Shown here: positions 33,301 to 44,700 of the stretch, piece after piece
How positions within the stretch are numbered: the stretch's first letter is position 1
How the letters are laid out: each line of letters starts with the position of its first letter
NCBI GenBank assembly: GCA_914767715.1
Contig: OU612075.1
Location: 11,158,001-11,222,000, forward strand
Origin: Membranipora membranacea
Lineage: Eukaryota; Bryozoa; Gymnolaemata; Cheilostomatida; Membraniporidae
Length of the DNA: 64,000 bases
Direction of reading: 5' to 3'
Notes under the pieces: generated by a model
Databases searched by the model: none
Told to the model about the DNA's origin: nothing
Seen by the model: only the letters and a program-made list of their open reading frames with translations
Made by a program: the position numbers and the translations under genes

Positions 33301-36300
33301 GTTCTACTGATAGACATGCTGTTGGGTTAAAGGGGAGCAACTCTAAACGCAAGGAAACTTGTAATGGAGCTGAAAACTCGCTAGCTGTCTCTCTCTTATA
33401 TAACCCAATGTTTCATTATCGCCCAATCTTTCACCACTTCACTCAACTCGATTCTTTCCAGGGCGTTCCAAACTAAGGGAGCCAACAGCACACATACCTG
33501 AGTGCCTGTGCTACTTTCTGTAGAGGCAGTATACTTCACTATTGACCATCATATTTTCGGTCTTAACTCTTTGACAGTTAGATGAAAAGTTTTCAAAACT
33601 TCGCCCCAGCTTGGCCAATGACCTCTCTCAGTTCATGGGGTAGTGCACCACATATTATTTAGCTAGGCTATTTTGAACCACAGTTGATAATAATTTCGTT
33701 GCTGACAGGTTCACTGTGACAACTATTAGTTTTTGAATAGTGAATAGGATAAATTTTTAGGCAGTGAGATTGCTAGGCTTTGAAAGGACAGTTATTCATT
33801 GGTGAGGTCACCGACTAGTCCAAATGGGTCGACACTGAGAGACCCCTACGGCAGGGCTCTCAACCACTCAGGTTTAGCCCGAGTTACTATTTTTACAAAC
33901 ATCATATTTTAACATCATGGAGATTCATTTTCACCTGTGGCGATGAAGCCTTGTCACGTGGTCCTGTGGCCGCGGGACAAGGCTAGTGGCGACGGCCTTG
34001 GTTAGTCCATATGAATTGGTTCATCTGGATCAAATCTAAAATTATTTACGATTTTATGTTTACAAGAAATGCTCTAGGTTTTTATTGATTTACTTGCTAT
34101 CACAAACATGAAATGTTGCGAGAAAAGGATACATATATACTTTGTCAATAAAGGAGCTTGCTACTAGAGTATGGAACTTGCATTTGAGGGCATCGCTCTA
34201 GAAAATTGTGTATGATGTGATTCTCATCAGCAAAACAGCACAATAATATCGAGGTCGCCTACGTCAAACCTCAAATTCTTGGCAACATTAAAAACCTTTC
34301 TTAGTTTTTTCTTGTCTATGGTACATATGCTCGTGTGCAAAACAGGCAGACAATACATCAAGAGGGAAACTACAAAACTTTTGAACATCATGAAAGCTAA
34401 TGGCTTTGAACTTAGATGCAACATTTTTTTAACAACATACATTCTTTGACTTGCTTTGACAGCTATTCTTTGCACATAATCTTCAAATCTCAGGTGTTTC
34501 ACACGACAATATTTCGGTGCCATCTCAGACGTACCCTCAGCTGTTTATGCTCAGGGCGTTTTACACCTTTAAAATACCAATATGTGACATGCTAATATCA
34601 AAACTCAGGTTTCGAATCCTCTCAGGTTGAGAGCCCTGCCCTACGGGATATCTTCACAGAGTAAGGATATCCTGTAGGGGTCACAGTTTCAATCCATTTG
34701 AAACAGTTGGTGGCCGTGAACACTTTAACCTGGAACTGTAATTGTAAGAGATGCAATAAAAATATTTTGTTTTTCTGTTTAGAGCCTGGCTGAAATGTTT
34801 TGAAAATTTCTACATAATGGGTATAAGAAAATGTGGCACACAGGATATCACAAACTGGTTTAGAGGCAGAAGTGATATGGTAGCAAACAAGCAGGGAGAA
34901 AAAGGCAAAATTATGGGAAGCGTAAGTTATCATTGACGGAGGAGATAATGCTTTCTTAAATGTTATCATTCTATGTATTTCTTTTCTTTGTTAAAATTAC
35001 AAGTTCTATATAAGTTACTGTAATAACGCACACTGACATCAAGATTACACTATTAACATGTTTATCTCTGATCGTAAGAGTCAATTTAGCAGCAGTACCT
35101 AACATGTACCAACTACTCATAAATAAAATTGAACATGGGTTGTCACACCAAATGCCTTGTGATGGTACTCATGCTAAGTGAATTAATTCACTCTCTATCG
35201 ATCAGAGATATACATGCAACAGTATATCACGTGATCAGTGTGGTAATGACGATATGCATGATACAATTATCCATGCAAATCCTCCATGAAAAGTGTCCGA
35301 TGATATTTATTTTATATCATTTTTTATTATTTTTAGGACTACCGTTCTACTGCTGATATGTGTCCCAAGGACTATTTTGGCAGGGGCTTTCCTAACAACT
35401 CAAACTTGAGCAGGACTGACATGCTATATCATGATGGACCAGGTAGTGATATTCAAATTTTCATCTTAAATGTGTATATATATATATAAAAATAATGTTT
35501 AATTGTATATGTATTTAAACAACTAGAACCAGATCAGGTCTATAAGTTAGTAATAAGTTTACTTGAGGTCTTCCCACACTTATAGAACAGGTCGGAGTTG
35601 CATGACAGTAGACTCTTTATTCTTAATGCTGAGAAAGCCGTAGTGACAGTTGGTCCAAAGATGGGTTCAATCTGGTAACGAGGATGGTACAAAATGAGTA
35701 AACTTGTCAAAGACTTGACGGCTGGTGTCTATTGAGTACCAGCTTTGTTAGTTATTAGTCATTAAAAAACGGGGAGATACTGGGAGGTCATTTAAAAACT
35801 GCCAAAATCAGATCGGTCTATGCTGAGGGATAGAGACCTGCTATAAAACTCCTTCCTAACGCATTCTGTAGCTGACTGAACTCTGAACATTCTGTGTTAA
35901 CAATCTGGGACCTTTGTCCTACATGGGAGATTAAAGTAGTGATAGTTGTGAGCGACGTGCAAGCGATGATATGGTTAAAAATAATTGAAAGACCCTCCTT
36001 GACCTTGTCTGAGCCCTCCATACTCTTGCCCCTGTCCGACCTTGACCTGGAGCATGAACTGGTCACAGACAAAACTGTGTCAAGACAGTGTCGTCAAGGA
36101 GTTTCTTTAACTTCTTAATTACACTGTGTAATTGAGGGCCAGGTCCAAAGCATCGTCAGTCATTTATATTGTATAGCTAACCATTCTATTCTGGCCATCT
36201 GTAATACATTGTGGCCTGAATGCCATCATTGATTTACCTTTGATGGAACCTTAAAGTGTGTGGCAGATGTCTGGTAAAAGAATAAATTAAAATAAATTTG

Positions 36301-39300
36301 ATTGTTAAGGGTTGTACTCTCATGGTTAGATGATGGACAACTACCAACAGTCATCTGTTGTTTATTTTCACAGGTATACTTTTGATGCGAGCAGTAACTT
36401 CACAGAATTCAACACATATGGAAGTGACACCCGCCACACAGCTTCTTGGCTTCATGGCATCTCCAAAGACAAAATTCCATATACAGCTACGCCAACCCAC
36501 AGAGAGGTGACCATTCCATATCATGTCCATTCTCCTTAGAATAATATTTAAAATAATCTATTAGGGCCGTAGTTGTTAAGATATGGTAGGGGAGGAAAAA
36601 TCCTTCAAAGCCTGATGTTGCACCAGCCTCAAAGATTTTTAGGTATATAAATAGTAGATTGAAGTCCCAAATGAGCCGATACTGACACGGAATATTCAGC
36701 GATTGCATTTTTAGACCGCTCGATTTAGTATTCTAGGAAAGGCATTGCCACCCTGCCTCCCCTAGAATGACGGGCCTGTCTATTGACAACAATAACCCAA
36801 TGAACTCTCTGAGACTAAGAGGCAAATGAGTTCATTGAACTACCTGCTGTTTGATAAACCCTAGATATTACCTTAATCTTCAAGATGAGTTGCATGCTGC
36901 ATAGTATAAAATAATTATACTTTTGCAACAGTCAGAGTACTATGTGTTGGCTCTGAGCTGATTGGTAGCACACTGATTTCGAGATTACACTATTAGTATG
37001 TGTATCTCTGATCGATAGAGCTTCTGTCGCAAATATTGAGTACCTACATTTGGCTAAAAAAGAGGACAACTTTAATTTTATCAAACAGACATGATCGAAA
37101 CAGATTTTCCTAGCTCTGCATTATTAGTTCTCTCTTCTGAGCTTAGGCTAGCAATACACAGTTTCGATGTCACTTTTCTTGTCAATAACATGTATTAAAT
37201 GCTCTTCTAAAACTGTTAGAAGGTGATATCAGATTTTCTGAATATAAATTAGAATATTTTAACAAAGAATGAGAAAATGATAAGTGTATATCCAAAAGTT
37301 TGGGTAATCATCCATACGTCTCCTAAATACTGAATTTCAGCTGCACTCAAGCTAAGTGAATTAATTCACTCTCTATCGATCAGAGATATACATGCAATAG
37401 TATATCACGTGATCAGTGTGGATTGGTAGTTGGGTGGGAAAATGAGCCAATGCCCGGTCAGTGAAATTACCTATTGGGATATATTGAAAGTGAAACTGTA
37501 TTACTTTCACATTGACTATATATCAATAAATACCATCTGAGCTGGCATTGGCTCTCTCCCTCCCACCAACCAATCAGAGCCCAAACATTGGCTACACAGT
37601 CAAAGTACAGAAATATTAACTAGAAGCGATCGCACTCACCTAACAAATATTTCTAGCAATTAAATTAATATTGATACATCTACGACCAGACATCTGTACT
37701 GATGGTCATGTGACACCGATTTAATTGATGTCAACACATTTAGCATATGTCATAACCCCCTACCTTGCCTATAACCATGCAGCCTGATAAGAGCTATTCG
37801 ACCAGTCACTTCCTGGTGATAGGAGTTATACTGTATTTCAGGGTTGTGTGGCAACAAAACCATCGGTGTCATAAATGTCGGCATTATTGCTGTAACCCAC
37901 TTTATTCTGGTTTTTAACTATACCACATGAAAAGATTTTACGATAGAATGATTGTCTAAATCATTATCAACCAACAGCCATGCCATAGGTGTTGAAATAC
38001 ACCATAATCTTTGTATAACTTTCAGAGCGATATCTTATCTGTATGAATGGAAAAAGAGAGGAAGAATATATAGGAATGTCACACATGAGCAGTTCGACTC
38101 AGAGTTCACAGAATATTTACTTCTTGGTCTTCTAGAAGAGATGAAACACTGTATAGAGACTTACGGAGAGTTGGGCTGTCTGTATAGAACACAAGGCCTA
38201 GACGGTGTTATGCCAGTAAGTTATTATATTATGGCCAAATAATATTGTTATATTATTATTATATTTTTATTATGAGTATGATTATTACTATATTATTGTA
38301 GTATTATGTTGTTGTGTTGTTGAATTATTATATCATAGTTGTTTAATATTATAGCCAAAGAGTTGGTAATGGCTAGGTTGGGTAGGTGACTGAGCCAACG
38401 CTAGTTCAGATAGTACCACCATGTTATGATGAAAGAGAAACTGGTTCATTTTCAATTTCAAGCTGTCACTATATCTCAGTAGGTACTTTGACATGGCCTT
38501 ACCCCTCCCCCGACCAAGATAATCAAATAAAAACCAGCACATTGGCCAATTCCAATACTTTTAATGCATAATTTGTATGAAAACATTATTCATATTAAGC
38601 ATTTAAAGGTTTTATATTTTTTAACCATGACATATAATGTGTGCGGTTGGTAATTCTGCTCCTTATATAGGCTTTAAAGCGTACAAATATGCAGTATAGA
38701 ATACCATTATCTTGCCATCTTCAGCAGCTGAATGCCGAAATAGTAAATATAGATCTCAACTTTATCCGAAACCTCTCGGCAACTGGATAATTTTTAAATT
38801 TTCTCATAAAACACATAGCAAAGGAACAATTTCATTGAAAATTTAAAAGTTGAATATATATGTTTAATTTTATGAAGAAGTTACCCATCTTATTTTCATG
38901 TTACACCACAAAATGAAGTTGTAAGAGGGTTTGTATCATATTGCTTTATACTTAGTATGAGTTAACCCTAAGTCATCTCTTCCGAGTAAGAGTAATCTGG
39001 TCCTTGATTTTGAAAGCATAACTCCTATACATAACAGATTTCAGTCTGTTCGCAACAAGGAGTTTTTTGTCTCGAACTGCCTGATAGCAGTGTGGTGCAC
39101 TTCACTGTTACCCTGATAAGCTTAAACCACTGCTGACAAAGCTGGGCTTTGCCCAGCAAAGCCAGCAGTCAAAAATTTAAATAGATAGTTGTGGCATCAA
39201 AACATCTAGCCAGTAGCTTTGAATGGAGTTATATGAGCTCTCAAAATGTAGGGAGTATCTTCTTCCCCAGCCATCCACCATTAGTGATGACAAACGTTGT

Positions 39301-40283
39301 TGTTGACCAATCAGGTGCCTTTAAAATCTAGCTGAGATCCAACATTTGTATTAGTGTTCTGATTTGTTTTAGAACTTGTTGAAGCACAGCTTGTACGTAC
39401 TTTATATTGAGGAAGCATTTAAATTTATACCACGCGAGCAGATTGTTGTGACGAGAACCGAAGACTATGCAAAATCAGAGGTAAGTCAACCTTGCCACTG
39501 AGCTGGCTCTAATTGACTCTTGATGGAAGAGAGCCAAGCCAGGTTGGATAGTGCATATAGTTAAAGTGACAGAAGATTCACTTTCACAGTATCTCAATAT
39601 GTACTTTCGTTGACATGGCATTGGTTCTCTACCTCGCACCTTTCGGTCAATCAGAGTCAACATATTGGTTGAAACACACCCTGACTTCAAAATAATTCTA
39701 CTATTGACATATGTGAAATCTTGTACCAGCGCAATCTTCTCCCCATCCCAGTCTCCCTGCTCAGACTAATACTACCAATTCACTCTGCGCCCAACTTGTA
39801 CCCACCCTAAATCAGTGCAGTTAATCTTGGTCAGGTAAATCAATCAAGGATGCTCAGGCTTTCATGATTTTATTCCATGTAAGTTGATACATCAGTGATG
39901 TTAGTATATATAGCACAGTATTTGTTCACCTATCAGATGAGATTACATTCTGCCTGCTTTGGATTTGGAATTTTCTCCTCAATAACGACATGTTGCGTAT
40001 ACTGTAGCACTGACTACTCTGAAAAGTATTTGAAAAGCACCTCAACAAGAATGTTGTTTACTACTTTTTACAGGAAAAGGTCATGCGAGAAGTGATGGGT
40101 GTTTTTGGAGTGGAATATCCAACGGGTAATAAAAATACTGATATTAGTGTTAGAAACCAAGTCAACAAAGGAAAGAAGAATCCTGTTAGCGAAAAAGTAC
40201 ACAAAGCGTTGGATAGTTTCTTTCACCCTTATAACGAGAGGCTCGCAAATCTACTCAATGATGAAAAGTGGCTTTGGCAATAA
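30400..40283 (+). CDS. CHST15-like: Gene C: CHST15-like carbohydrate sulfotransferase, 8 exons, 405 aa, no stem exon
   Basis: Exons: 30400-30543, 32860-33047, 34783-34921, 35337-35442, 36374-36506, 38026-38215, 39373-39480 and 40074-40283 (TAA). Phases close (1218 nt). Exon 1 gives a short tail and signal anchor (TTFMGVVIAATLLLGFMI, residues about 10-27); exon 2 carries HCERPVYLPEYNAHCWGQC; residues 124-130 GIRKCGT are the PAPS loop; RQPTERAISY is the 3'-phosphate motif, split by an intron as in gene B. It ends FFHPYNERLANLLNDEKWLWQ. It lacks the 82-aa coiled-coil exon of A and B, and none is visible in the 2.3-kb first intron. Sequons NST and NVT are present. The stop codon overlaps an AATAAA hexamer (40280-40285). 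Predicted Golgi sulfotransferase; substrate unknown. Confidence 0.92.
31001..31252. mobile_element. Foldback MITE with about 75-bp inverted arms
   Basis: The left arm GGTAAATTCGCGCCCTTGGT..TTTTCATGGGGAAATCCAAC is mirrored by GTTGGATTTCCCCATGAAAA..ACCAAGGGCGGCGAATTTACC. The arms differ at only a few bases, so it is young. It lies in gene C intron 1. Confidence 0.85.
31260..31450 (-). mobile_element. hAT end fragment (CAGGGCTCTCAACC family)
   Basis: The reverse strand reads GGTTCTCAATCACTCAGATT..CTCAGGGGATTTCAGAATAT..CTAAAAACTCAGATTTTGC, matching the left end of the element at 14112. It is interrupted by a GC-rich palindrome (about 31303-31385, GGTTGGGG..CCCCAACC). Confidence 0.65.
33852..34638. 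mobile_element. hAT-like element with LINE RT tail as cargo, copy 2
   Basis: Starts CAGGGCTCTCAACCACTCAG and ends GGTTGAGAGCCCTG, with exact 8-bp CCCTACGG on both sides (33844-33851, 34639-34646). Inside, minus strand 34523-34227, is the same RT-thumb segment as copy 1 (VKASQRMYVVKKMLHLSSK..). It is shorter than copy 1 by an internal deletion of about 0.4 kb near the left end. It lies in gene C intron 2. Confidence 0.9.
33946..33985. mobile_element. 40-bp micro-hairpin insertion, AAGCCTT family
   Basis: Arms GCCTTGTC and GACAAGGC, flanked by GTGGCGATG (33937-33945) and GTGGCGACG (33986-33994). The sister hAT copy has one uninterrupted GTGGCGACG at 14622-14630, which is the empty site. The insertion therefore happened inside this hAT copy. 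Confidence 0.8.
35029..35242. mobile_element. MULE-like MITE, copy 1
   Basis: Long inverted ends: CACACTGACATCAAGATTAC.. through TCTCTGATCG, mirrored by CGATCAGAGATATACATG..GTGATCAGTGTG. Flanks are GTAATAACG and GTAATGACG (9 bp, one mismatch). Interior palindrome AAGTGAATTAATTCACTC. It lies in gene C intron 3. Confidence 0.8.
36563..36778. mobile_element. MITE, CAGGSCCGTAGTT family, copy 3
   Basis: AGGGCCGTAGTTG at the left, ATGACGGGCCTG at the right; TCTATT repeats on both sides. The same insertion is found in unit 2 (43570-43786), so it predates the tandem duplication. Confidence 0.8.
36943..37592. mobile_element. MITE of GTTGGCTCTGATTGG family, split by a MULE-like insertion
   Basis: Outer ends GTGTTGGCTCTGAGCTGATT and AATCAGAGCCCAAACATTGG are inverted. 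The body has the palindromic theme TATTGAGATATAGTGAAAGT..ACTTTCA. Unit 2 has the uninterrupted element (44301-44505). Confidence 0.75.
36969..37420. mobile_element. MULE-like MITE, copy 2, nested
   Basis: Same CACACTGAT..ATCAGTGTG ends as 35029-35242, flanked by exact 9-bp GATTGGTAG (36960-36968, 37421-37429). It is inserted into the MITE at 36943-37592 and absent from unit 2, so it arrived after the C/D tandem duplication. Confidence 0.9.
38352..38546. mobile_element. MITE, GTTGGCTCTGATTGG family
   Basis: Degenerate copy in gene C intron 7, ending CAGCACATTGGCC, with the body words CTATATCTCAGTAGGTACTT. Confidence 0.6.
39503..39672. mobile_element. MITE, GTTGGCTCTGATTGG family
   Basis: Starts GCTGGCTCTAATTGACTC, ends CAATCAGAGTCAACATATTGG, body CAGTATCTCAATATGTACTT. 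The duplicate is at 46113-46286 in unit 2. Confidence 0.7.
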
Positions 40284-40301
40284 AACAAGCCAATGTTTCT
40301 G

Positions 40302-40466
40302 CTCTTTTCTGATTGGCTCTTGTGTGGGAGGAGAGAAGAAAGCCTATACATCAGATTGTTCTTTTCTGCTGAAAGTATCTATTGAGACATAGTGAGTGTG
40401 AAACTTTCACTAAATCTAATAGGTTCTTTCAGTGTATTGCCTCACTCCACCTAGCCAATTAGATAA
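40302..40466. mobile_element. MITE, GTTGGCTCTGATTGG family
   Basis: TTTCTGATTGGCTCTTGTGT..GTATCTATTGAGACATAGTG..CTAGCCAATTAGA, just downstream of the gene C stop. The duplicate is at about 47062-47215. Confidence 0.65.
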
Positions 40467-41492
40467 TAGCTAGTAAATTTGATCCAATTTACCTGCATTC
40501 CAGTTGCTCCCCTTCCACTAGTCACCAGTAGAGGGGAAGCAACTCCGAATGTAAGCAAAAGGACCAAACTTTTTCTAGATAATAGCCAACACATCGGCTG
40601 TGTAAGATGTATAGTACATGATATTGTGACTGTCTGCGTAGCCAAATTTTTGACTCTGACCGGCTGACATTTGACAATCACTTTTTCTATTGTTGGTAAC
40701 ACTCATGCTGACACACAAAACTTATTTTCTACTTCCGATGATCAAAGGGTCATCAACTCATAGTTTTGAGCCGATTCCAATTTAAGTTTCTGGATGTTAG
40801 TTAAGTTTTATTGGGTATAAAACGTGTTCTTCTTCTGGTTTCATTCTGTATAATATATGATAATAAGCTTTTCCTATACAATACTCATTGACGCAATTAT
40901 TTTGTTTTTCTGTACGAAAAAAGCTATTTGTTCGAGCTAACTTGGAAAATAGCATATAAACGGTGAACAAAAATTAAATGGTAACTAGAAAAAGTGTTGC
41001 AAGAAAAACAATAATAATAATAATAACAATAATAAACTAAACTAAAACAAAAGAAATACAACTTTGTTGTATTCCTAATAATTATGTTATGATTGAGAAA
41101 AGTTTTGGTTAAATTAGAATAAAATAAAGACTGGACCTACCATGCCAGCTTGCACGCCTCATAGTGAGAGTCTATTTTATATTGTCACCAAGAACTCACA
41201 ACCTAATGCCGATAAAATGTTCACAAACGGAGCCAACAGAACCCCTGAGCATCCCTTACAAAGCATGAACAGCGTGATTGGACGCACAAAACAACAACAG
41301 TAAACAACAGAGGTCGAAGGATAACAAGTGCTAAGCTCCATGCGTCCACAACTGCTGTTAGTTGTTCCTATGTATAGATGACTTTCTGCACCAATTCCTA
41401 AAACAGTGAAAGACTTTTTGAGAAATACTAATAATGAAAACTAATTTCATTGTTAGTCACACTGCTATCCATCAACTATTTGAGTTTGTTTG

Positions 41493-41625
41493 GCCCCCAA
41501 GTGTTCTCTAGACCTGCCCACAAACAGAGATCAATCTGGCACAGATATTGTGGCCTAGCACCTAAGGCAACTGATACTTTGAGGCCCATGCTATTAGGGA
41601 TGTTGCGTGTGATATGACCACCTGA
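41493..41625 (+). mobile_element. SINE body, headless
   Basis: GTTTGGCCCCCAAGTGTTC..GGCACAGATATTGTGGCC..GGGATGTTGCGTGTGAT, as in the SINE at 3705-3928. Duplicated in unit 2 at 48884-49008. Confidence 0.75.
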
Positions 41626-42201
41626 TTTTTAAATCAACCAGATGCTTACGAATACCTTTTGCATATTGTGATCAGGTTTCTGTTATCAGGTGTTTGCTGA
41701 ACATCAGATAAAATTCTATCAGTTGTTGGCTTAGCAGCATAAGGGTACATTTGTTGATCACAAGACGTCAAACACAACCACATACACTCAACTGGATATG
41801 TGATCAGACTTTAAATGAGAGGACCTCTGTTACCCACCTAAAATGCTAGGTTCGAAAGCTCTGAAAATCCCATTCTGTTGATTTGTTATTGATAAGATCT
41901 TGGACTTCCGTTCTAGTGCTGATATGTGTCCTAAGAACTACTTTGGTAGGGGCTTTCCTAACAACTCAAACTTGAGCAGGACAGACATGCTATATCATGA
42001 TGGACCAGGTAGTAATATTCAAATTTCATGTTAAATGTATATATATATACAAAATATTGTTCAATTTTATATATATATATTTAAACAACCAGACCAGGTC
42101 TGATCTGTAAGTTTGTAATTAGTTTAACTTGGGGTCTGCCCACACTTATTGAACGGGTCAGAGTTGCATGACAGTAAGCTCTTCATTCTTAATGCTGAGA
42201 G

Positions 42202-42225
42202 CAAGGATTTCTCTTGAAATCCTTG
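42202..42225. mobile_element. 24-bp micro-hairpin insertion, CAAGG family
   Basis: Arms CAAGGATTTC and GAAATCCTTG around TCTT, flanked by exact 7-bp CTGAGAG (42195-42201, 42226-42232). Unit 1 has a single CTGAGAA at about 35629, the empty site. Confidence 0.85.
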
Positions 42226-43249
42226 CTGAGAGGGCAGTAGTGGCTGGGACTGGAAGAGCTGTAGTGAAAGGTGGTCCAAAGATGGGTTCAATTCGGTAAC
42301 GAGGATGGTACAAACTAAGTAAACTTGTCAAAGACTTGAGGGCATTGATTATATTCATGGATTAGGGGAATATATCTGATCCTGAACAAGCACATGGCAA
42401 TTTATGCATCATGGCTGGAAACAATTTCTTATCTTTGATTGGTCCAAAAGTTCAGTAACGCTACAGCTAACCCCTCGTAAACATTTTTCAAATAGCTTGT
42501 CTGTGTTTCTCAAGGCTGTCACTGAGATGTCAGTCAATGCATAACGCTAAAGCTGCCAGAATTGCAGCTAGATCAAAATTTTATATACTGATTAAATTTC
42601 TCCACAAATAGCGATACTGAGAATTTTACCACTGATCCATGAATTCATAATATTATTAATGCTTGACGGCTCTAATCTATTGAGTACCAGTTTCTTAGTT
42701 AGTAGTCATTAACAAACGAGGAGATACTGGGAGGTCTTTCATTTCAAAAATTGCCAAAATCAGAATTGTCATTACTGAGGGAGAGAGACCTACTATAAAA
42801 CTCTTTCTTCACGCTCTCTGTTGCTGACTGAACTCAGAACATTCTGTGTCAACAACCTTTTGCCTGCTTGAGGGATCAAAGTAGTGATAGTTGTGAGCGA
42901 AGTGCAAGCGATGATATGATTAAACATAATTGAAATACCCTCCTTGACCTTGTCTGAGCCCTCCATACTCTTGCCCACGTCCGACCTTGACCTGGAACCT
43001 GAACTGGTCACAGACAAAACTGTGTCAAGACAGTGTAATCAAGGAGTTTTTTTAACTTCTTAATTACACTGTGTAATTGAGGGCCAGGTCCACAACTTTG
43101 CCAGACATTGATATTGTATGGCTAACCATTAAATCTCTGTAATACATTGTGGTCTGAATGTCATCATCGATTGAGCATTGACTGAACTTTAAAGTGTGTG
43201 GTAACATTCCCGATAGAAATTATATAAAGAAAAGAGAATGTACTCTCAT

Positions 43250-43324
43250 CAATGAACTAAACCAATTAGCAAATCAGCAGCCAGCTAAAATATGAGTTGT
43301 TCTTCATGGGGGTTTAGTTCATTG
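43250..43324. mobile_element. 75-bp MITE, CAATGAACTAAACC family
   Basis: Inverted ends CAATGAACTAAACC and GGTTTAGTTCATTG, flanked by CTCTCAT (43243-43249, 43325-43331). Unit 1 has one uninterrupted ACTCTCATGG at about 36317. Confidence 0.88.
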
Positions 43325-43569
43325 CTCTCATGGTTAGAAGGTAGACAACTACCAACAATAATCTGTTGTTTTTTCTCACAGGTATACTTTTGATGCGAGC
43401 AGTAACTTCACAGGATTCAACACATATGGAGGTGACACCGACCACACAACTTCTTGGCTTCATGGCATCTCCAAAGACAAAATTCCATATGAAGCTACGT
43501 CATCCCACAGAGAGGTGATATTCCATGTCATTTCATGTTTTTGTTAGAATAATATTGAAAATACGCTGT

Positions 43570-43786
43570 CAGGGCAGTAGTGTTTAAGATATGGTAGGGG
43601 AGGCAAAAATCCTTCGAAGCGTGATGTTGCACCAGCCTCCAAAGATTTTGAGGTATATAAATAGTAGATTGAAGTCCCAAAGAGCTGATACTGACATTGA
43701 TTATTCAACAATTGCATTTTAGACCACTCTATTTAACATTCTAGAGGAGGCGTTCCCTTCCTGCCTCCCCTAGAACGACGGGCCTG
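43570..43786. mobile_element. MITE, CAGGSCCGTAGTT family, copy 4
   Basis: Duplicate of the element at 36563-36778 within unit 2: CAGGGCAGTAGTGT..GAACGACGGGCCTG. Confidence 0.8.
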
Positions 43787-44300
43787 TCTATTGAAAACAA
43801 TAACCCAATTAACTCTCTGAACTGAGAGGAAAGGGAGTTCATTGGACAACCTGCTGTTTGCCAAACCCTAGGTATTACCTTAAATGGCAACCAGGGTTTC
43901 AAACAAGTTCTCTTTGGTTGATAGCGGATTGCACCTCATGCATAGGGAACAAGATTATGATTATTCAGTGAGAATTATTGTGAAACATTTCCTTCATCAG
44001 GTACTAAAACTAAAATAGAACCTCACAGAGCAGTTTCCTGTTTCTGTTATATTTAGTCTGTGCTCTACCATTATTACAGGGATGTCTTGGAACCTCCCCT
44101 AACCTGAAGTATTACTCAGCTAAGAGTCAGCAACCGCTTTGAGTTTTGCGCTGATTCATGCACAAAGCTTATGCTGTGGGGCATTTTCTTTTCTACCCAT
44201 TTATGCATTGCTGTGAAACTTTGTAGTCGTTTTAATCTTCACGATAATTTGCATGCTACATTGCATAAAACAATTAAACTTCCATTGCAGTCATAGGAAA

Positions 44301-44505
44301 ATGTGTTGACTCTGATCTGATTGGTCGTTGGATGGGAAAAAGAACCAATGTCAGATCAGTGAAAGTATCTATTGAGATATAGTGAAAGTGAAACTGTATT
44401 ACTTTCATATTGACTTTATATCAGTAGGTACTTTCAGGAAGTACCATCTGTCCAGAAATCGGCTCTCTCCCTCCAACCAGCCAATCAAAGCTAGCACATT
44501 GGCTA
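44301..44505. mobile_element. MITE, GTTGGCTCTGATTGG family, uninterrupted
   Basis: Counterpart of 36943-37592 without the nested MULE-like element. Ends ATGTGTTGACTCTGATCTGA and CCAATCAAAGCTAGCACATT. Confidence 0.75.
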
Positions 44506-44544
44506 CACAGTCAGAGGATAGCAATATCAACGAGAAGCGATCAT

Positions 44545-44700
44545 AGGAGGTGGCTCAGGGGTTAGAGCGCCGGTCCTTCAGCATGCAAATGTTGAAGGTC
44601 GTAAGTTGCAATTGACTACTGGGAGTTGTTGTTGACTACTGGAGTGCCTCGCCCTTAAGGCACACACTATTTCACCGCCCCGATGTGGCGAGTGACTAAC
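44545..44700 (+). mobile_element. tRNA-headed SINE, degenerate
   Basis: Head GGTGGCTCAGGGGTTAGAGC (A box) and GGTCGTAAGTTGCAATTG, the decayed B box. Body contains TGACTACTGG and CCTTAAGGCACACACTATTT. It is absent from unit 1, hence inserted after the tandem duplication or lost there. Confidence 0.7.

Larger units (their letters stand above)
35334..41899. repeat. Tandem duplication, unit 1 (6.6 kb)
   Basis: Begins at the 3' splice site of gene C exon 5 (numbering as in gene B), includes gene C exons 5-9 and 1.6 kb of downstream DNA, and ends in GATTTGTTATTGATAAGATC, the last coding part and 3' flank of a copy of the mucin-like gene tail. Unit 2 follows immediately. Confidence 0.85.

Noticed and set aside
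36095-36125. A further CAAGG micro-hairpin with flanking duplication
   Set aside because: The palindrome CAAGGAGTT..AACTTCTTA is recognisable in both tandem units, but no convincing direct repeat flanks it, so it was not counted as an insertion.
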